64,000 bases of DNA from Anaerolineaceae bacterium (GCA_016124855.1 WGMX01000028.1:124001-188000); one strand, 5' to 3'; shown: positions 8,049 through 18,117, numbered from the stretch's first letter. The notes: generated by a model not told the origin, from the sequence alone. Program-made: numbers and translations.

Positions 8049-11000
8049 ATGGCTGCTGACTTCTCCAATTTATCCGGAAAGACCATCAAAGGTTACGAGC
8101 TGCGAGAGATGATTGGACATGGTGGTTTTGGTGCAGTATATCGCGCTTATCAACCATCTGTAGATCGCGAAGTCGCGCTCAAACTCATTTTGCCTGAACA
8201 TGCCAATCAGCCCGACTTTATTCGGCGCTTCGAATCAGAGGCACAAGTTGTAGCCCGACTTGAACATCCACATATCACGCCACTTTACGATTATTGGCGT
8301 GAACCGGGCATGGCAATTTTGGTCATGCGATTACTGCGAGGCGGGAGCCTACAGGATTCAATTGAACGAAATGGGGCTTGGCAGCCAGCAAATGTTGTCC
8401 GACTTGTAGATCAGATAGCGGGTGCATTAACTACAGCTCACCGTAACAACATCATTCACCGTGACTTAAAACCAGCGAATATCTTACTCGACGAAGAAGG
8501 AAATGCCTATTTAGCAGACTTCGGTATCGCGAAGCAATTGAATCAACCTCAAACGCTGCCCCCGGAGGATGACCGATATGGATCACCCGCATTTATCTCG
8601 CCTGAACAAGTTATTGGTCAACCTGTTTCCCCACAAACCGACATTTACAGCTTGGGTATGGTTATCTTCGTTACACTTACCGGGCAAACACCCTTTTTCG
8701 ATTCGAATACCGATACTGTCATTCGCAAACAATTGAGTGATACTCTTCCGCCAATTCAAACGCTTCGAGCTGATTTACCTTACGCGATTAACATCATAAT
8801 GTGGCGAGCCACCTCAAAGCGACCGGAAGCACGCTATCCGGATGCCTATACATTAGCCAATGACTTGAAACAAGTCCTCGCACCTGACAGCACGACGAGT
8901 GTCATGGCGCAAATATCAACACCAAGCATTCCTCGCATCCTTTCTAATCCGCCAAATGCAAACACGGTAATGCTTGAGCCTGTCTCTGGTTATGCAAATC
9001 CATATAAAGGACTAAAAGCCTTTCAAGAAGTCGACGAAACCGATTTTTTTGGACGTAAAGATTTAATCGAACGTCTGATCAATAGGCTTGCTCAAAATGA
9101 GAAACATAACCAATTTCTGGCGATTATTGGCCCCAGCGGAAGTGGAAAGTCCAGCATCGTACTTGCCGGATTAGTTCCTGCACTGAAACGTGGCGCACTG
9201 TTTGGATCACAGGAATGGTTTTATGTTCAATTTACGCCTAGTACCGATCCTTTACAGCAGCTAGCAGACGCCCTATTAAGCATTGCTGCCACAACCCCAA
9301 CCTCATTGACGGATTTATTTGGAGCCGACGATGAAGCGCTCACGTTAATTATTCCAAAGATACTGCCAGTGGATAATAGCGAGTTGGTGTTGATTATTGA
9401 CCAATTCGAAGAAATTTTCACCTTGGTCGCAGATGAAGAAATACGTGCGCGCTTTCTAGCTCTACTAGTAAAAGCTGCAACAACGCCGACAAGTCGGCTC
9501 AAAATCATTATTACGTTGCGCGCTGATTTTTATGATCGACCACTACAATATGCAGGACTCAGCGAATTGATGCGGGACAATACCGAGATTATTCTTCCGC
9601 TTTCCCTGCCCGATATGGAAGAGGCAATCATTCAACCCGCCGCCCGATATGGCATTCAATTTGAACATGGATTAGTTCCTCGCATCATCAATGATGTTAA
9701 TCAACAGCCCGGTGCATTGCCACTCCTACAATTTGCTCTGACAGAGCTATTCGATAAACGTGAGGGTTATCTCCTTAAAATAGACTCATATGCGAAAGCA
9801 GGCGGTGTACTGGGTTCTCTCGCACGGCGAGCAGAAGAACTTTACACCAGCCTAGACTCTTTTAGTCAAGCAGCCGCGCAACAGATGTTTTTACGTTTGG
9901 TATCACTTTCAGACGGGGCTGAAGATACCCGTCGCAGAGTGACACGCATGGAACTTAACATTATCGCTTCTGACAAAACAATCGTACAAAACGTGATCGA
10001 TGAATTCGGGAAACATCGCTTGCTGACCTTTGACTTTGAAGCCGGCACTCGTACACCAACCGTGGAAATAGCCCACGAAGCACTAATCCGTGTATGGGAT
10101 CGTCTGCGTGAATGGCTACAATCGAGCAGAGAAGAGTTAAGGTTACATCGACGTTTGAGCATTGCTGCCACTGAATGGGTCAATACTGGCAAAGACAAAA
10201 GTTTTCTGCCGTCTGGTGCAAGGCTGGTTCAATTCGAATCCTTAGCAGTCTCTCCAATTATCAAGTTAACAGCAAATGAATCAGCATTTATTTGGGCGGC
10301 TGTCGCTGCACGACAAAAGGCTTCTCAACGATTAAGAAACATCCTAATAGGCGTAAGTGTCGCGGCGATACTCGCTATTGCATTAGCTATCTTTGCATTT
10401 GACCGCCAAAACGTGGCGGAGACCCAGACAAAGCGAGCCAATACAGAGGCTGTAATCTCGCGCTCACGGGAACTTGCTGTGACGGCGTTAAGGTCAGACA
10501 ATCGGTTGGATTTGGCGCTGCTGTTAAGTCTAGAATCGCTGAATACCGCAAACACATTCGAAGCACGCAATAGTTTAGTTACAAACCTTGAGACAAAACC
10601 TCAACTTACCCATTTTCTGACAGCGCATACTGATACCATTCGGGCACTTGCATATAGTCCAAATGGGCGATTTTTAGCTTCCGCTGGCAAAGATCAATCA
10701 ATAATACTCTGGGATACACAGACTAACCGTCCGATTGGACAACCGTTAAAAGGTCACAGTAATTGGATAAATGCACTTGCCTTTAGTCCCGATAGTCAAA
10801 CCCTGTTGTCGGTCAGTATTGATGGAACCATTCGTCGTTGGGATGTTACAAACGGGCAAACAATAGGTGATCCGTTAAATCCAAATTCGACAGAACTCTG
10901 GAGCGTAGCGTTTGATCCGAATGGAAAAGCGTTTGTAACGGGCGACAAAGATGGAACTATTCTGATGTGGGATATTGCATCAGGAAAACCTGTTGGAAAG

Positions 11001-12524
11001 CCGCTAACCGGTCATACCGATCTCATCTATGCGCTTGCTTATAGTCCTGATGGCAAAATGTTTGCGTCTGCGAGTGGCGATGGGACAATTCGTCTGTGGA
11101 ACGCTGAAAATGGGCAGCCCGTGGGTGACCCATTAGCCGAGCATAGGGGCAGTGTGTTGGCAATCGCATTTTCGCCAGATGGACAACGGTTGGCTTCTAC
11201 TGGAATTGATGACACCGTTATTTTATGGGATCCATCAACCGGAGAATATATTGATGAATTTCCTACGGGACATACTAAACGGGTTAAGGCTCTTGCTTTC
11301 TCGAACGACGGCTCCTTATTGGCTACCGCGAGCGATGACAACACGGTTCGGTTGTGGGATACCCAAACATGGGGACAAGTTGGACAAGATCTCACTGGTT
11401 ATTCAGACCATATTTGGAGTATGGCGTTTGATCCCAAGAACCAGTCTCTGGCAGTGGCGTCGGCGGATAATGCTATCATGATATGGGATTTAGCTGCCTA
11501 TCAGCCGCTCATCCAAGCCGTTATCGCTCAACCAAGCAACGTCTTGGCCGCAGTTTTCAGTCCTTCCGGAAATCAATTTGCTTCTGGTGGTGGCTCAAAA
11601 GGCAATGATAGTTTAATCCACATATGGGACGCGTCGACCAATAATGAATTAAGGACGCTGCCTAACATAGCAGGTTATATCACTGAACTGGTTTACAGCC
11701 CGGATGGGAGTAAAATTGTTTCCGCAAGCAGCAATAACTCTTTAGGGATTTGGGATATTACAACGGCAAAACAACTCCGTGTTATCAACCTTACAGGTGA
11801 TAATCGCTATATTCCGGTCGCATATAGCACAGACGGGAAAACAATCGCAAGTGGAAATTCAAATGGCGATATTGAACTTTGGGATGCCAATACGGGTCAG
11901 CAAATTGGAAACACGCTCAAAGGCCATTCGGGTGCCATCTTATCTCTCGCCTTTCGGGGAGACGGAATACTGCTTGCCTCAGCAAGTGCAGATAAGACTG
12001 TAATGCTATGGGATGTTTCGTCACAGCAACCTACAGGTAAGCCGCTAACCGGTCATACTGATGAAGTATGGGCAGTCAAATTTAGCCCCAATAATCAATT
12101 AATTGCCACAGGCAGCACTGATCACACTATACGGCTGTGGGATGCCTCAACCCATGAACCAGTTGGTCAGCCCTTGATTGGACACACAGATCGTGTAAAA
12201 AGCTTGGACTTCACACCAGATGGTTCAATGCTCATTTCAGGTAGTCAGGATAATACAATAATTCTGTGGGATGTAACTCAAAAATTGCCCGTTGGTAGGC
12301 CATTAGTCGGACATACAAATTTCATTAATGCGTTGAGCATCAGCCCCGATGGAAATACTCTTATTTCGGCTGGTGAGGATAATCAACTGATCAAATGGGA
12401 TATTAGCTCGAATGGTTGGCGCAAAACTGCATGCAGCATAGCGAACCGAAATTTTTCCATATCAGAATGGGAACGTTATTTTTCGGACCTCGCGTTTGTA
12501 CCCACTTGCCCGAATATTCCCTAA
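8049..12524 (+). CDS. Ser/Thr protein kinase - STAND ATPase - WD40 propeller fusion
   Basis: A 1491-residue multidomain signalling protein. Kinase domain (about 16-275): glycine loop G23HGGFG28, K45 in VALK, catalytic HRDLKPANILL (137-147) and D157-F-G. Next is a STAND-type AAA module (about 320-740), starting NPYKGLKAFQEVDETDFFGR, with Walker A G361PSGSGKS368 and Walker B with D451 in LVLIIDQFEEIF. One membrane helix follows at about 765-784. The C-terminal part (about 855-1452) contains 14 WD40 repeats, counted from the 14 W-D or W-N ends such as ILWD, RLWD and IKWD, enough for two seven-bladed propellers. The propellers are therefore probably outside the membrane, or on the opposite face from the kinase. 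It forms an operon with the FHA protein and ends at a strong terminator. The signal sensed is unknown. Confidence 0.92.
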   Translation: MAADFSNLSGKTIKGYELREMIGHGGFGAVYRAYQPSVDREVALKLILPEHANQPDFIRRFESEAQVVARLEHPHITPLYDYWREPGMAILVMRLLRGGSLQDSIERNGAWQPANVVRLVDQIAGALTTAHRNNIIHRDLKPANILLDEEGNAYLADFGIAKQLNQPQTLPPEDDRYGSPAFISPEQVIGQPVSPQTDIYSLGMVIFVTLTGQTPFFDSNTDTVIRKQLSDTLPPIQTLRADLPYAINIIMWRATSKRPEARYPDAYTLANDLKQVLAPDSTTSVMAQISTPSIPRILSNPPNANTVMLEPVSGYANPYKGLKAFQEVDETDFFGRKDLIERLINRLAQNEKHNQFLAIIGPSGSGKSSIVLAGLVPALKRGALFGSQEWFYVQFTPSTDPLQQLADALLSIAATTPTSLTDLFGADDEALTLIIPKILPVDNSELVLIIDQFEEIFTLVADEEIRARFLALLVKAATTPTSRLKIIITLRADFYDRPLQYAGLSELMRDNTEIILPLSLPDMEEAIIQPAARYGIQFEHGLVPRIINDVNQQPGALPLLQFALTELFDKREGYLLKIDSYAKAGGVLGSLARRAEELYTSLDSFSQAAAQQMFLRLVSLSDGAEDTRRRVTRMELNIIASDKTIVQNVIDEFGKHRLLTFDFEAGTRTPTVEIAHEALIRVWDRLREWLQSSREELRLHRRLSIAATEWVNTGKDKSFLPSGARLVQFESLAVSPIIKLTANESAFIWAAVAARQKASQRLRNILIGVSVAAILAIALAIFAFDRQNVAETQTKRANTEAVISRSRELAVTALRSDNRLDLALLLSLESLNTANTFEARNSLVTNLETKPQLTHFLTAHTDTIRALAYSPNGRFLASAGKDQSIILWDTQTNRPIGQPLKGHSNWINALAFSPDSQTLLSVSIDGTIRRWDVTNGQTIGDPLNPNSTELWSVAFDPNGKAFVTGDKDGTILMWDIASGKPVGKPLTGHTDLIYALAYSPDGKMFASASGDGTIRLWNAENGQPVGDPLAEHRGSVLAIAFSPDGQRLASTGIDDTVILWDPSTGEYIDEFPTGHTKRVKALAFSNDGSLLATASDDNTVRLWDTQTWGQVGQDLTGYSDHIWSMAFDPKNQSLAVASADNAIMIWDLAAYQPLIQAVIAQPSNVLAAVFSPSGNQFASGGGSKGNDSLIHIWDASTNNELRTLPNIAGYITELVYSPDGSKIVSASSNNSLGIWDITTAKQLRVINLTGDNRYIPVAYSTDGKTIASGNSNGDIELWDANTGQQIGNTLKGHSGAILSLAFRGDGILLASASADKTVMLWDVSSQQPTGKPLTGHTDEVWAVKFSPNNQLIATGSTDHTIRLWDASTHEPVGQPLIGHTDRVKSLDFTPDGSMLISGSQDNTIILWDVTQKLPVGRPLVGHTNFINALSISPDGNTLISAGEDNQLIKWDISSNGWRKTACSIANRNFSISEWERYFSDLAFVPTCPNIP

Positions 12525-12530
12525 AACAAA

Positions 12531-12558
12531 AGACCTGTTCTAAATTTAGAACAGGTCT
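12531..12558. terminator. Bidirectional terminator, perfect 28-bp palindrome
   Basis: The 28-bp sequence starting AGACCTGTTCTAAA is exactly self-complementary. It has an A-rich stretch on its left and a T-rich stretch on its right, so it can end transcription of both the kinase gene (plus) and the secreted-protein gene (minus), which converge here only 60 bp apart. Confidence 0.85.
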
Positions 12559-12584
12559 TTATTACCCAAACTAGAACCAATCCC

Positions 12585-14234
12585 TCAACTTACAGAGGTT
12601 GCGGTTGATACTGGGATATCAGTAGGCGCCGGCGGATTGGTTGGAGGCACCTGCGTCGCAACGGGTGCGTTAGCCGGTGCTGAAACTCCTGTAGCAGAAG
12701 CTGCTGGTGCAGCCGTCGGAGGGACTGCCGTATTGGTTACTGCAGGCGCTGCCGTCGGCGGTATCGGAGTATTGGTCGATGGTGGGACATCCGTCGGCGG
12801 AATTGCCGTAGGTAGTACTGGCGTATTGGTTACTGCAGGCGCTGCCGTCGGCGGTACAGATGTATTGGTTAGTGCAGGCGCTGCCGTCGGTGGTACAGGT
12901 GTATTGGTTGATGATGACACAACTGTTGGAGGAACTGCCGTCGGCGACGTAGGTGAGTTCGTTGGGACAGGAGCATTCGTATTTGACGGTATGAATGTTA
13001 TTGTCGGGATGTTTGTGTTGGTCAAAACGATACTTGTGCTCGTCGGTATGAGTGTGTTCGTTGGTGCAACAGGCGTGAACGTAAGCGTCTTGCTTGGTTG
13101 TAGACTGGGTGAGGCGGTCACCGTGGGACTACTGACCACCGGTGTAAAAGTCATGGTTGGAGTGAAAGTTGGTGTTACGTTTACTGGCGGTGCAGCTGTA
13201 ACTGGCCGATCCAAACTTTGTGCGGTTAGATTTTGAGCTTCATTTATATTATAGGCCTGTGGCAAACTTGGCGGTGCAATTGGTTTTTGATTTTCGTCAA
13301 CACGCACCGTGACAGTTGTACCTGCCACAGCAACTTGTTCTACTCCGAGCGCTTCTACATGAGCGGCGCCCTCTAGCGTAGTGACCGTCATCACCTTATT
13401 TTCAGGCTGGGCTTGAATGAACGCAGTTGAGCCAAGCTTAATTTTGACTTCGTTAATCCATAACTGAACCTGCGCCACACCTTCCGGCGTTTGAATCAAT
13501 ATTCCATCATTTGGCACACTCTGGCATGAAGTTTGTTTCTTACCGTTTTGGAGATAAAAGGCTTGCATTGGGCCGTAGGATGTTAAGCTCGGATCAAGTT
13601 CTTTGAGTTTAGTCAAATCATCCGTACTTTTCATCAATGATCGACGAACCCAACCATTACCTTTCCCACCCGGTAAACCAATATACAGCCAAGCCCCATC
13701 TTTTGAACGGCCTTTGGCCTGCACCTTTGTTGTGGGCGCGAGCGAGCTAAGAACAAAACCACGATTAGAGGGCTGCCGCCGTATATTCGCATTGCTGGGA
13801 CCAGCAACCACAACATCCACAAAAACAGGATCCGGAATCGCGTTCTCAAGTTCGACATCCCCAAATACCAGCACCGAAACGTTGGCATTTGGCATGTCAT
13901 TAGGAATATCAGCTTGAACCTTTAAAAGAGCAACACCCCAAACATCGGATTTGACATCCATTGGGCTCAATCGCAGTCGACTTACACGAGCAACGTCAAC
14001 GCGGTCGCCAACTTCATTAAATTTGAACGCAGGGTCTTGTGATTGTGGCTGGGCGTCTAAACTGATGTGACCATAGCAAGCTTCGTTGCGTCCGGTATTA
14101 ATACAAGCTTTATCAGTAGCGGCAAGAGCTTGTTTGACGAATGTTGTGCATTCTCCGTCCTGCAAATAAGCAGCGAACGGTGTCACAAAAAGAAACGCCA
14201 ACACCATCCAAATAGTCGGTCGAGAATACTTCAT
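12585..14234 (-). CDS. Secreted protein with SH3b and FecR-like domains and a Pro/Thr-rich repeat tail
   Basis: A 549-residue exported protein. The ATG at 14234 is preceded by AGGATGG and begins MKYSRPTIWMVLAFLFV, a signal peptide; a TTG 18 bases upstream is in frame but less likely. The middle has a bacterial SH3-like domain (about 155-215; NIRRQPSNRG, then GAWLYIGLPGG and GWVRRS) and a FecR-like beta segment (about 255-330; GVAQVQLWINEVKIKLG). The C-terminal 200 residues are low complexity, built from NTPVPPTAAPAVT-like units. Such tails are typical of Chloroflexota surface proteins and may span the cell wall or be glycosylated. No enzymatic function is visible. It converges with the kinase gene. 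Confidence 0.8.
   Translation of the reverse strand: MKYSRPTIWMVLAFLFVTPFAAYLQDGECTTFVKQALAATDKACINTGRNEACYGHISLDAQPQSQDPAFKFNEVGDRVDVARVSRLRLSPMDVKSDVWGVALLKVQADIPNDMPNANVSVLVFGDVELENAIPDPVFVDVVVAGPSNANIRRQPSNRGFVLSSLAPTTKVQAKGRSKDGAWLYIGLPGGKGNGWVRRSLMKSTDDLTKLKELDPSLTSYGPMQAFYLQNGKKQTSCQSVPNDGILIQTPEGVAQVQLWINEVKIKLGSTAFIQAQPENKVMTVTTLEGAAHVEALGVEQVAVAGTTVTVRVDENQKPIAPPSLPQAYNINEAQNLTAQSLDRPVTAAPPVNVTPTFTPTMTFTPVVSSPTVTASPSLQPSKTLTFTPVAPTNTLIPTSTSIVLTNTNIPTITFIPSNTNAPVPTNSPTSPTAVPPTVVSSSTNTPVPPTAAPALTNTSVPPTAAPAVTNTPVLPTAIPPTDVPPSTNTPIPPTAAPAVTNTAVPPTAAPAASATGVSAPANAPVATQVPPTNPPAPTDIPVSTATSVS
12730..12942. repeat. 39-bp tandem minisatellite inside the secreted-protein gene
   Basis: Units start with GTATTGGTT at 12730, 12769, 12823, 12862 and 12901. 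Three of them are exactly 39 bp and nearly identical (GTATTGGTTACTGCAGGCGC followed by TGCCGTCGGCGGT); one is 54 bp. They encode, on the minus strand, 13-residue NTPVPPTAAPAVT-like repeats. Copy number is likely to vary between strains. Confidence 0.85.
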
Positions 14235-14376
14235 ACGTCCATCCTGAAGCAAGCACTGGAATAATCGTACGAGAATGTAATTATCCTAGCTTTATTATAA
14301 GTAATTATAACCCTAATTGTCCAACAAAAATGTCAAATGTCAAACCAAGATTCAAACTCCCTATAAACGTCGACTA

Positions 14377-16206
14377 TCATTCAGAGACAGGTTGCTGCGG
14401 TGTTATATCCGCATCGGCAAATTGACGATGATAAAGCTGAGCATAAAGCCCGTTACGGGCTAGCAACGTTTTATGGTCGCCGTCTTCTACGACCTTTCCC
14501 TGCTGCATAACTAAAATACGATCCGCATCACGAATGGTGCTTAAACGGTGGGCGATGATTAAACTTGTGCGCCCCTGCAAAACATTCGCCAATCCTTCCT
14601 GAATCAACGCTTCTGTTTCGGTATCAACACTACTGGTGGCTTCATCAAGCACCAGAATGCTTTTAGGACTGTGAATTAGCGCACGGGCTAACGCTAGCAG
14701 TTGGCGCTGCCCCTGTGAGAGATTTGCACCACCCGGTAATAACATATACTCGTATCGACCCGGCAACTGTTCAATAAACTGTGCTGCACAGGCCGTCTTG
14801 GCAGCTGTTTCCATTTGTTCCTGCGTCACACTCGGATCAAACAATTTCAAGTTGTCTGCAATCGTGCCGTTAAAACAATACGGGCTTTGTGGGACCACAG
14901 ATACATAGTCGCGCAGATGGTCTAGTGGCAATTTTCGGATATCTACCCCATCGATTAATATGCTGCCCTGCTGCACATCATAGAATCGTGCAAGCAAACC
15001 TGCTAGCGATGTTTTTCCCGCGCCCGTAGCGCCCACAATCGCGATTTTTTGTCCCGGTCGTATATCTATCGAAATATCTTTCAACACAGGGCTTGTTGGT
15101 TCATAGCCAAATATCACATGATCAAATTGAATGGCCTGCTTAAAGGTTTTAATGTCTATCGGAGTGGAATCCTCGACAATTTCTGGTTCAACCTTTAACA
15201 TACGGGCGATTCGTTCACCAGCGGAAAACGCTGTTTGAATTTGGGTGAACTGCTCCGAAAGCTGCATAATCGGTTCAAAGGTACGGCGCGCATATTGTAT
15301 GAATGAAATCAACATACCTAAAGTTGCCCAACCTGCAAGCACACCCTGTCCACCACCGTATAAAACCAATGCCAAACCAACAGTCGTCAATAGTTGGAGT
15401 ACTGATGCATATATTGTGTAATAATCGCGAATACGCATATGAACATCACGGTATCGACGGTTAATAGTTTCAAACTCGCGACGGCTTACCTCTTGTCGAC
15501 CAAACAATTGAACCACTAACATTCCACCAAACTGTTCGTTGATGAATGCCAGATATTCGGCTACGACCCCATGAAATAAATCTGATTGGTGGCGAATTTT
15601 CCTTCGAATGTAAACCGTACATACCGTCATAATTGGCAGCACTGCCAAACCGAGCAACGCCAGCTGCCAATTAATCGCCAGCATCACCAAAATGATGCCT
15701 ATTAGCGTCACCAAGTTACTAGCCACAATAACAATGCTGGTGGAAAGCAATTCGGTTAACGCTTCAATGTCATTAGACATCCGCGATACCAACTGCCCAA
15801 CCGGGGTGGTATTAAAAAACCTCATATCCTGCTGGAGGATATGCTCAAAGAGCGCTTGTCGCAGGTCTACCAATGCATTTTGCCCAACGTTTTGCAGAAG
15901 AAAGGTGTGAGCAAAGCGTAAGATAAACAGCCCAATAACGGCCAATAAATACACTACGCCATATGGCACAAGTCCCTGCAAATCTTTGTTTTGAATAGGT
16001 CCATCGACTGCTCGTTGTGTCAAATAAGGTGGCAGCAATGATAGTAATGTCACACCGATGAGCATGAGGAAAATCAGAACCAATTCTTTCCAGAACGGAC
16101 GCAGAAAGTGGCTCAACATCCCGATAAGATAGCGGTCATTCACTTGTGCCACTGGATTCATGTTTCGAGATTTTGAGGAAAATGAGGCATTAACATTTGC
16201 GTTCAT
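14377..16206 (-). CDS. ABC exporter half-transporter, canonical ATP site subunit
   Basis: A 609-residue fused permease-ATPase of the multidrug/lipid exporter type. It has six membrane helices in about 1-340 and a nucleotide-binding domain in about 365-595. Walker A is VGATGAGKTS and Walker B is ILVLDEATSSVD with the catalytic glutamate intact, but the signature motif reads LSQGQ, not LSGGQ. The partner encoded just upstream has the opposite pattern (good signature, LDDA in Walker B). This is the known arrangement of heterodimeric exporters such as TM287/288, where one ATP site is degenerate. The ATG at 16206 is preferred over an in-frame TTG at 16221. Cargo is unknown. Confidence 0.88.
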   Translation of the reverse strand: MNANVNASFSSKSRNMNPVAQVNDRYLIGMLSHFLRPFWKELVLIFLMLIGVTLLSLLPPYLTQRAVDGPIQNKDLQGLVPYGVVYLLAVIGLFILRFAHTFLLQNVGQNALVDLRQALFEHILQQDMRFFNTTPVGQLVSRMSNDIEALTELLSTSIVIVASNLVTLIGIILVMLAINWQLALLGLAVLPIMTVCTVYIRRKIRHQSDLFHGVVAEYLAFINEQFGGMLVVQLFGRQEVSRREFETINRRYRDVHMRIRDYYTIYASVLQLLTTVGLALVLYGGGQGVLAGWATLGMLISFIQYARRTFEPIMQLSEQFTQIQTAFSAGERIARMLKVEPEIVEDSTPIDIKTFKQAIQFDHVIFGYEPTSPVLKDISIDIRPGQKIAIVGATGAGKTSLAGLLARFYDVQQGSILIDGVDIRKLPLDHLRDYVSVVPQSPYCFNGTIADNLKLFDPSVTQEQMETAAKTACAAQFIEQLPGRYEYMLLPGGANLSQGQRQLLALARALIHSPKSILVLDEATSSVDTETEALIQEGLANVLQGRTSLIIAHRLSTIRDADRILVMQQGKVVEDGDHKTLLARNGLYAQLYHRQFADADITPQQPVSE

Positions 16207-16311
16207 AAACTGATTTCTCAACTAACTGATTGTCTGATCGAGGTATTCTTAATAAAGTCATTGCTGGTGTGATTTTGCGGCAGTTTTGTCAAATTCTTTA
16301 TCACGGCAAGT

Positions 16312-18117
16312 CTAGTGATGGTTAGCCAATAGTTGGTCTTCCTCGGTTTTCAGTTCACGCTCAACCATACGAGCATACATACCATTCATAGCTACTAACG
16401 AATCGTGCGTACCTTGCTCAACTATTTGCCCTTTGTCCATCACGACAACATGGTCCGCATCCTTAACGGTTGCAATTCGATGGGCAATAATAAGACTGGT
16501 TCGTGTTCGAAGTACATGCCGAAGATCATTCAAAATATCAGCCGCAGTATGGGTATCGACACTAGAAAGCGCGTCGTCCAAGACCATAATGGCGGGGTCA
16601 CGAACAATTGCACGGGCAATTGCCACGCGCTGCTTTTGTCCGCCAGACAGCATAACCCCTTTTTCGCCAACCATCGTGTCTAGCCCATGTGGCAGTTGGG
16701 GCAAGTCATTCTTAAACCGCGATATAGATATGGCTTCACCTAACTGCTCTTCAGCTACGGTCTCGCGCCCCATACGAACATTGGCATGTACAGGCTGGCT
16801 AAATAAAAACGTGGATTGGGGAACATAAGCAATCGCTCGTCTTAAGGTATTCAGTTCGAGCAACCGCACATCATTCCCATCGATAAGTACACGCCCTTCA
16901 GTAGGATCAGTAACTCGTGCCAGCAAACTTACTAACAGGGTCTTGCCACAGCCAGTTGGCCCAACAAAGGCCACAACTTTGCCCGAAGGAATCGACAGAT
17001 TGATGTTCCGCAACAACCACTTGCCCTCAACCTGAACGCTTAAGTTCTCAAAACAGATATCGCCACGAGGTTGGCTCAATGGACGAGCATTTTCTTCAGT
17101 TCGAATTTCAGCGGTGCGCAACAACGGGGTCAATCGGGTTAAAGCACCATCGGTTTGCACATAACGCTGATAAATCGTACCCAGTTGCAGAAGCACATTA
17201 CTAATCAGCGCCAGATAAACCAGAAACTGCACAAAGTTACCTAAGGTGAGCGTCCCTTGTAATGCGAGTATACCGCCCGCAATCACTACAATCGCACCTG
17301 TCATTTCGCTTATCATGTTTGGCAGCATACCTACAGGCTCATTACGCCGTTTAAAGTAAAGCCAACGCCGCCTGAATTCATTATTCTCTTGACGATATTT
17401 CTGGGCAACGCCAGCTTCACGCCCAAAAGTTTTAATGGTCTGAATTCCGGTAACAGAGTCTTGTACCAGTGCTGACAAGACTCCTGCTTGTTCTTGAACT
17501 TCCTCGAATACGGATGTCAGAGCACTACCCACTTTCATTTGGATAATTGTGGAAATCGTAAGTATCACAAACACAAAAACAGTCAGCGGCACATTAATGA
17601 CTGCCAGCAGTACAAATGTTACAACGAGGGTAACTGAAGCACTCCCCAAACGTGTAAACGCAATAACCAGCAACCTCCAAATCATATCAAGATCACTGTA
17701 CATACGAGAAATGAGGTCGCCAGTAGGATAAGTTTGATAGAAACGCTGCTCAAGGGTCAACAAATTGTCGAATAGGGTTTGTCGAATATCGTAATTGACA
17801 TTGTATGCAACCGTGCCGCTCCAAATTCGCTGCCCTAAAAAGGCAACTACTGTCATCACCGAAAAGCCTAGCAGGATGAGCGCATAATGGCCTAAGCTCT
17901 CCAGAGAAATGTGGTTACTTATGCCATCGATAATCCGCCCAATGAGGTATGGTTCAATACCAGAAGTTATGCCTCCAATGCCGCCGGCTACCAAAGATCC
18001 AATGGCTGCTTCTTTATGTCGTGCGATGAACTTGAGCAGCCACCGCATATTTGCTTGGGGTTCGTGTGCTTTATCGACTGCCAAATACCACCTCCCGCCG
18101 CTTTTCGGACGACTCAT
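16312..18117 (-). CDS. ABC exporter half-transporter, degenerate ATP site subunit
   Basis: A 601-residue permease-ATPase fusion, partner of the gene at 14377-16206 (105 bp downstream). Walker A is VGPTGCGKT and the signature LSGGQKQRVAIARA is canonical, but Walker B reads IMVLDDALSSVD: the catalytic glutamate after the metal-binding aspartate is aspartate. In heterodimeric exporters this marks the subunit whose Walker A/B forms the non-hydrolysing site. The start ATG at 18117 has GGAAG 6 bases upstream and lies inside the end of the upstream oxidoreductase gene (47-bp overlap), so translation is probably coupled. A TTG at 18138 is an alternative start. Confidence 0.87.
   Translation of the reverse strand: MSRPKSGGRWYLAVDKAHEPQANMRWLLKFIARHKEAAIGSLVAGGIGGITSGIEPYLIGRIIDGISNHISLESLGHYALILLGFSVMTVVAFLGQRIWSGTVAYNVNYDIRQTLFDNLLTLEQRFYQTYPTGDLISRMYSDLDMIWRLLVIAFTRLGSASVTLVVTFVLLAVINVPLTVFVFVILTISTIIQMKVGSALTSVFEEVQEQAGVLSALVQDSVTGIQTIKTFGREAGVAQKYRQENNEFRRRWLYFKRRNEPVGMLPNMISEMTGAIVVIAGGILALQGTLTLGNFVQFLVYLALISNVLLQLGTIYQRYVQTDGALTRLTPLLRTAEIRTEENARPLSQPRGDICFENLSVQVEGKWLLRNINLSIPSGKVVAFVGPTGCGKTLLVSLLARVTDPTEGRVLIDGNDVRLLELNTLRRAIAYVPQSTFLFSQPVHANVRMGRETVAEEQLGEAISISRFKNDLPQLPHGLDTMVGEKGVMLSGGQKQRVAIARAIVRDPAIMVLDDALSSVDTHTAADILNDLRHVLRTRTSLIIAHRIATVKDADHVVVMDKGQIVEQGTHDSLVAMNGMYARMVERELKTEEDQLLANHH

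Noticed and set aside
12730..12942. Possible CRISPR array because of regularly spaced repeats.
   Set aside because: Units are directly adjacent, keep the reading frame and have no unique spacers. No cas gene is in the window.
12637..13236. Plus-strand frame of 199 codons rich in Gly, Val and Ala.
   Set aside because: It is the reverse reading of the 39-bp repeats in the secreted-protein gene. The minus-strand gene has a signal peptide and recognisable domains.
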